Assembly (NCBI GenBank): GCA_035391225.1
Contig: DAOPKN010000070.1
Coordinates: 1 to 10,507, forward strand
Reading direction: 5' to 3'
DNA: 10,507 nt
Source: DAOPKN01 sp035391225
GTDB lineage: Bacteria > Thermotogota > Thermotogae > MWEM01
The position numbers and the translations under genes are program-made. The notes under the pieces are model-generated. The model worked only from the letters and a program-made list of their open reading frames with translations. It ran no database searches and was not told the DNA's origin. Position 1 is the stretch's first letter, and each line of letters begins with the position of its first letter. Positions 7,891 to 10,507 of this stretch are shown here, one piece after another.

Positions 7891-7897
7891 CTCCTTT
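7891..7897 (-). promoter_or_regulatory. Ribosome binding site fixing the ABC ATPase start
   Basis: AAAGGAG on the - strand ends 6 nt before the ATG at 7884. The ATPase sequence begins with the usual short strand (MIQFQEVQKVFG) at this start. This decides against the long upstream extension of the open frame. Confidence 0.85.
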
Positions 7898-7914
7898 CCC
7901 CGTGAAGATGCTTC

Positions 7915-7923
7915 ATTATACCA
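7915..7923 (-). promoter_or_regulatory. Extended -10 promoter (TGG TATAAT) for the six-gene operon
   Basis: A perfect TATAAT on the - strand (7920-7915) is preceded by TGG (7923-7921). It lies about 30 nt upstream of the ATPase start. The 17-nt-spaced -35 position (7943-7938) reads GTTCAA, a weak match to TTGACA. Its spacer contains the palindrome described at 7923-7939. Confidence 0.65.
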
Positions 7924-7939
7924 AATCCGGTGGGGATTT
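7923..7939. promoter_or_regulatory. Palindrome in the operon promoter spacer, possible operator
   Basis: AAATCC (7923-7928) and GGATTT (7934-7939) are perfect 6-nt inverted arms around GGTGG. The palindrome fills most of the space between the -10 and -35 positions of the - strand promoter, which is where repressors often bind. No regulator gene is present in the window, so operator function is inference. Confidence 0.35.
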
Positions 7940-8030
7940 GAACTGCCCCCGCGTCTCCCCGCGCAAGCGGAAAGTTCTGGCAAAACGGTACGATAACCCT
8001 TGGAGAACAACGAAGAAAACGCGCTGCGAG

Positions 8031-8038
8031 AAGGAGGT
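8031..8038 (+). promoter_or_regulatory. Strong ribosome binding site for the 73-residue gene
   Basis: AAGGAGGT lies 9 nt before the ATG at 8048. An in-frame TTG at 8000 would add 16 residues but has no ribosome binding site, so 8048 is chosen. Confidence 0.85.
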
Positions 8039-8047
8039 ACATCCACC

Positions 8048-8269
8048 ATGGACAACCCAGAGCGGGAAAAAAAAGAAATCGTAGTGACCTTGTTCCTGGA
8101 AGCCATCGAAGAGTTCGACCCCGAATGCCTCATGGCACTGGAACTGGACCCTTGGGATGGCACGTTCCGCGTGGTCTATGACGGCCCGGGGGAGCCCACC
8201 GAAAAGGACCACGCATTCATCCGCCGATGCGTTCGTGAGGCTCGTGCAAAGGGAGTGCCCGTGAAGTGA
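8048..8269 (+). CDS. Small acidic protein of unknown function
   Basis: A 73-residue protein that I do not recognise. It is rich in Glu and Asp, with a likely helix or strand IVVTLFLEAIEEF (11-23), a short ECLMALELDPWDGTFRVVYD stretch (26-45) that looks beta, and a basic C-terminal helix HAFIRRCVREARAKG (55-69). It has two cysteines (27 and 61), no signal peptide and no membrane segment. The strong ribosome binding site and the clean end at TGA (8267-8269) argue that it is real. It diverges from the ABC/pullulanase operon across a 163-nt gap and is followed by a 117-nt AT-rich gap with a separate promoter, so it may be a single-gene unit. No clear -10/-35 pair was found for it. Confidence 0.7.
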   Translation: MDNPEREKKEIVVTLFLEAIEEFDPECLMALELDPWDGTFRVVYDGPGEPTEKDHAFIRRCVREARAKGVPVK

Positions 8270-8302
8270 GGATCCCCTTTTCCTCCCGCGAAAAAAATAC
8301 AT

Positions 8303-8350
8303 CTACCCATTTTTTTTACCCTATCGGTAAAAATCCCAAAAAAATGGTAG
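8303..8350. repeat. AT-rich imperfect inverted repeat reaching into the next promoter
   Basis: The inner arms TTTTTACC (8313-8320) and GGTAAAAA (8326-8333) are perfect around CTATC. Outside them, CTACC (8303-8307) and ATTT (8309-8312) can pair with AAAT (8342-8345) and GGTAG (8346-8350), with C8308 bulged and eight unpaired bases (8334-8341) on the right. The right outer arm contains the TGGTAG that forms the extended -10 element. It lacks a T tail in either direction and so does not look like a terminator. Confidence 0.6.
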
Positions 8351-8353
8351 AAT
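8345..8353 (+). promoter_or_regulatory. Extended -10 promoter (TGG TAGAAT) for the membrane protein/hydrolase pair
   Basis: TAGAAT (8348-8353, one mismatch to TATAAT) is preceded by TGG. It lies 33 nt upstream of the ATG at 8387. The -35 position with a 17-nt spacer (8325-8330, CGGTAA) is poor. The -10 overlaps the end of the inverted repeat. Confidence 0.5.
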
Positions 8354-8386
8354 TGAGAAAGGTTGATTGAGAGAGGGTGGGAGCCC

Positions 8387-8791
8387 ATGAGCCTGGACTT
8401 TGTGAAGCTTCGAAACGAAATCGCCTCCATGCATGCTTCCGGATACGATGAGCAAACCATGAAAGCCGTTATTCACACCGAATACGGTGAAGAGGGCGTG
8501 GAATTCTTTCAGAAGTGCGAGGAACGGAAGAAACAAGCCGGGGAGCAGCACCAACAGGCGCACGTGGAAAGGGTGGTCCTCTCCCAGCGGGGCAAGCGCG
8601 AAGGGAAGAACAAGCACTTGCTGGATATCCGATCCCTGGTGGCGGGAATCTTGGCCCTCGTTGCCATCGTGGCCGTGGCCTATTTCTTCATCCGGGAATT
8701 CCAAAAAACCGAGCAAGCCAAGCAAGATAGCTTCCACACCGTGCAAGAACAACTGTTTGGGAACTCCGGCGGGGAAGATGGCCAACCGTGA
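8387..8791 (+). CDS. Single-pass membrane protein of unknown function
   Basis: A 134-residue protein. Residues 1-80 are hydrophilic and mostly helical, ending in a basic stretch (QRGKREGKNK, 67-76). One membrane segment follows (about 83-102, LVAGILALVAIVAVAYFFI core), then a 32-residue polar tail. The positive charge before the segment predicts the N-terminus inside and the tail outside. I do not recognise the family. The ATG at 8387 is favoured by the GGGTGG site 6 nt upstream over an in-frame TTG at 8363. Its stop overlaps the start of the large hydrolase in GTGA (8788-8791), so the two are probably made together. It could anchor or regulate that enzyme, but this is inference from gene order only. 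Confidence 0.8.
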   Translation: MSLDFVKLRNEIASMHASGYDEQTMKAVIHTEYGEEGVEFFQKCEERKKQAGEQHQQAHVERVVLSQRGKREGKNKHLLDIRSLVAGILALVAIVAVAYFFIREFQKTEQAKQDSFHTVQEQLFGNSGGEDGQP

Positions 8792-10371
8792 AAGACCCAT
8801 CCGCTCGCATCGCTTCCCTCCTGGGCACCAAGTACACGGGGAAGACCCCCGGCATCTCGCTGGGTGTGCGGTGTAACGGAGAAACACTCTACGAAGGTCA
8901 ACTTGGGTTGGCCAACCTGGAGCACGACGTGCCCGTTACCCCACGCACCAAGTTCAACATCGCCTCCCTTTCCAAGCAATTCACCGCCTACCTTGCTGCT
9001 TGCCGGATCCAGGAAGGCAACCTGGGCTACCACGACCCCATCACGCGGTACCTGCCCGATTTCCCAACATACGGCCAACAAATCGAAGTGTGCCACCTGA
9101 TCCACCACACCAGTGGCATCCGCAATTCCTTCCCCGATCTACTCACCTTGGCAGGGTTCCGCATGGCGGACGTGATCGCGAACAACGATGCGCTGGCCCT
9201 CATCTACCGGCAGAAGGGGCTCAACCACCCCCCGGGTGAAGAATTCCTGTACAGCAATTCCAACTACGTTCTGCTGGCCCACATCCTGGAAAGGGTAGGG
9301 AAGGAACGTTTCGGGTCGCTGTGCCGCAACCACATTTTCCATCCCCTTTCCATGGACGACAGCGTGGTAAGGGAAAACCTCTCCCACGTGTACCACCACC
9401 GGTCGGAATGCTACTACCAGGGAGGGAACAGGCTGTTCCAGATCCCACTAAACGACACGGTGCAAGGCCCCACCAACATCTACACCACCACCTCCGACCT
9501 ACTGAAATGGATGGATTTCCTGCAATCCGAACCCAACCGCGAAGTATGGAAGACCATGACCCAACCCGGTGTGCTCAACAACGGCAAGCAGCTGGATTAC
9601 TGCTTCGGGCTGGAAAAATCCGAGCACAAGGGGTCCTTAGTGTTCTCCCACGAAGGCGGTCACGGCGGATTCACCTCCAGCATGGCCATTTTCCCTGAAG
9701 AAAGGCTCAGCGTGGTCTTGCTCAGCAACCGCTTTTCCTGGAGCTTGAAAGCCACCGCGATGAAAATCGCCGATTTGTTCTTACCGAAGGCAAAGCGCCG
9801 GGCTCTTCCCCTTTCCCCACAACCCCAGGCAGAGAAAGCGGAGCGGCAAAGCATTTCGCACGATGGCCTGGAAGGCTTCTACTACAGCCCCCGGCGCGGG
9901 AACATCCGCCACGTGGAAAAAAGGGAAAAAGCCCTGCTGTACAACGGCTTCGAGATGAAGCCCGTGGGGCCCAACCATTTCCTGCTCAAGCTGGAGCCCT
10001 CCGTGCACGTTCGGTTTTCCGGAACAAAGATGAACGTTCGCGGAAACAACGAAAACTATGACTACGAGAAGCTCGAAGGGCACGTTTCACAGGCGGACCT
10101 ATCGGAATATTCCGGGACGTACCACTCCGCGGAACTCCAAGTGAGTTGGGAGCTGCGTCTGGAGCGAGGCAAGCTGAAAGCCCGCCGGAAGAAGTACCCC
10201 GACACCCTTCTCAAGCAGGTGTTCCACGACTTCTTCTCGGACAACTGGCGAAAGATCACTGGTTTCGAGATGGACCTCCTGCTGAGGTTCACCCGAGATA
10301 CGCGAAACCAGATCACCGGTTTCACCCTAACTTCGGATGGCGCAAGACAGATCCGTTTCGAAAAGTCATAA
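8788..10371 (+). CDS. SxxK serine hydrolase with C-terminal beta-barrel domains (D-aminopeptidase-like layout)
   Basis: A 527-residue protein. The catalytic domain (about 1-335) has S60-L-S-K63 in FNIASLSKQF, the block LIHHTSGI (104-111), Y155-S-N157 in EEFLYSNSNY and H288-E-G290 in FSHEGGHGGF, so the beta-lactamase-like catalytic set is complete. A linker rich in Pro, Gln and Ala (339-352) leads to two beta-rich segments, about 358-415 and 436-527 (each starting with a G-x-Y type motif, EGFYYS and YSGTYH). This resembles the D-aminopeptidase (DAP) layout, a catalytic domain plus two lipocalin-like barrels in about 520 residues. No signal peptide is seen, so it may act inside the cell. The substrate is unknown; D-amino acid peptide hydrolysis is possible, not shown. 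The GTG start overlaps the preceding membrane-protein gene. Confidence 0.88.
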   Translation: MKDPSARIASLLGTKYTGKTPGISLGVRCNGETLYEGQLGLANLEHDVPVTPRTKFNIASLSKQFTAYLAACRIQEGNLGYHDPITRYLPDFPTYGQQIEVCHLIHHTSGIRNSFPDLLTLAGFRMADVIANNDALALIYRQKGLNHPPGEEFLYSNSNYVLLAHILERVGKERFGSLCRNHIFHPLSMDDSVVRENLSHVYHHRSECYYQGGNRLFQIPLNDTVQGPTNIYTTTSDLLKWMDFLQSEPNREVWKTMTQPGVLNNGKQLDYCFGLEKSEHKGSLVFSHEGGHGGFTSSMAIFPEERLSVVLLSNRFSWSLKATAMKIADLFLPKAKRRALPLSPQPQAEKAERQSISHDGLEGFYYSPRRGNIRHVEKREKALLYNGFEMKPVGPNHFLLKLEPSVHVRFSGTKMNVRGNNENYDYEKLEGHVSQADLSEYSGTYHSAELQVSWELRLERGKLKARRKKYPDTLLKQVFHDFFSDNWRKITGFEMDLLLRFTRDTRNQITGFTLTSDGARQIRFEKS

Positions 10372-10383
10372 TCCCTCCCCCTT

Positions 10384-10455
10384 GGGACCGCCGCACCCCA
10401 GTGCGGCTCCCTTCGAGCGCAGGTCAAAAGAGCCGCAGTGGGCTGCGGCGGTCCC
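10384..10455. repeat. BIME/REP-like palindromic element
   Basis: Two 26-nt arms (10384-10409 and 10430-10455) are inverted copies with 24 of 26 matches around a 20-nt centre. Each arm also folds on itself: GCCGCAC-CCCA-GTGCGGC (10390-10407) and GCCGCAG-TGGG-CTGCGGC (10432-10449). The two mismatches between the arms are exactly the loop-closing pair of these hairpins, changed C-G to G-C. The element lies 12 nt after the stop of the last gene. Paired, inverted, extragenic palindromes of this size match the REP/BIME class; no transposase is visible. Confidence 0.75.
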
Positions 10456-10459
10456 AGTG

Positions 10460-10477
10460 ACCCGCTGGAACGCGGGT
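10460..10477. repeat. Short hairpin between palindromic repeat copies
   Basis: ACCCGC (10460-10465) and GCGGGT (10472-10477) are perfect arms around TGGAAC. It follows the larger element by 4 nt and may be part of a composite repeat unit. Confidence 0.45.
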
Positions 10478-10497
10478 GATGCTGGTTGATGCCCTTT

Positions 10498-10507
10498 GGG
10501 ACCGCCG
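10498..10507. repeat. Start of a second copy of the palindromic element (cut by window end)
   Basis: GGGACCGCCG repeats the first 10 nt of the element at 10384 exactly, and the preceding bases (CCTTT versus CCCTT) are also similar. The offset between copies is 114 nt, which suggests a tandem array that continues beyond the window. Confidence 0.6.

Noticed and set aside
7966..7994. Possible + strand promoter (TACGAT) for the 73-residue gene
   Set aside because: No TGN extension and no acceptable -35 hexamer at usual spacing; too weak to call.
7885..8163. Upstream extension of the ABC ATPase frame
   Set aside because: The added 93 residues are Ser/Arg-rich and cover the promoter and the divergent 73-residue gene. 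A good ribosome binding site supports the ATG at 7884.
8268..8320. Possible terminator after the 73-residue gene
   Set aside because: GAGGA/TCCTC (8268-8272, 8281-8285) forms only a 5-bp stem and is not followed directly by a T run; the T run at 8310-8317 has no stable stem before it.
10384..10455. The palindromic element as an intrinsic terminator for the last hydrolase
   Set aside because: The stem is strong but there is no T tract on either side, and the arm structure and second copy fit a REP-like repeat better. It might still stabilise the mRNA 3' end.
10384..10507. CRISPR array
   Set aside because: The repeat is a large inverted structure with one partial second copy; there are no regular spacers and no cas genes.

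Overview
The window is a compact, gene-dense stretch of a bacterial chromosome. By eye, G+C is moderately above half. There are 11 protein genes in three transcription blocks, no RNA gene and no insertion sequence. About half of the genes start with GTG, and most neighbours overlap by 4 nt or sit within about 20 nt. The best taxonomic hint is the pullulanase. Its length, its N-terminal starch-binding module and its active-site blocks resemble, from memory, the PulA of Thermotoga. An anaerobic, possibly thermophilic, alpha-glucan-using bacterium related to Thermotogota (or one that acquired the gene) is therefore plausible, but phylum is not settled from this window. The PspC plus LiaF-like pair is also widespread in Firmicutes.

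Left block (+ strand, 101-1454): an extended -10 promoter drives a 348-residue SxxK serine hydrolase (beta-lactamase/esterase EstB-like). It is followed 4 nt later by an unrecognised 100-residue protein. Both end at a hairpin terminator with T/A tracts on both sides, which also serves the convergent operon.

Central block (- strand, 7884 down to 1513): an apparent six-gene operon. Its order is NatA-like ABC ATPase, NatB-like ABC-2 permease, RibD/DHFR-fold reductase, exported type I pullulanase, PspC-domain protein and LiaF-like 'toast rack' protein. Gaps are -4, 16, 17, 11 and -4 nt. It starts from an extended -10 promoter whose spacer holds a perfect palindrome. The mix suggests envelope functions (export, envelope-stress sensing) linked to extracellular alpha-glucan breakdown.

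Right block (+ strand, 8048-10371): a 73-residue acidic protein of unknown function diverges from the operon. After a 117-nt AT-rich gap come a 134-residue single-pass membrane protein and, overlapping it by 4 nt, a 527-residue SxxK hydrolase with two C-terminal beta-barrel-like domains (D-aminopeptidase-like layout). The gap contains an imperfect inverted repeat that runs into an extended -10 promoter.

Right edge (10384-10507): directly after the last stop codon lies a BIME/REP-like palindromic element. It has two 26-nt inverted arms, each with its own internal hairpin. The only two differences between the arms are one compensatory base-pair swap. A second copy begins 114 nt downstream and runs off the window.
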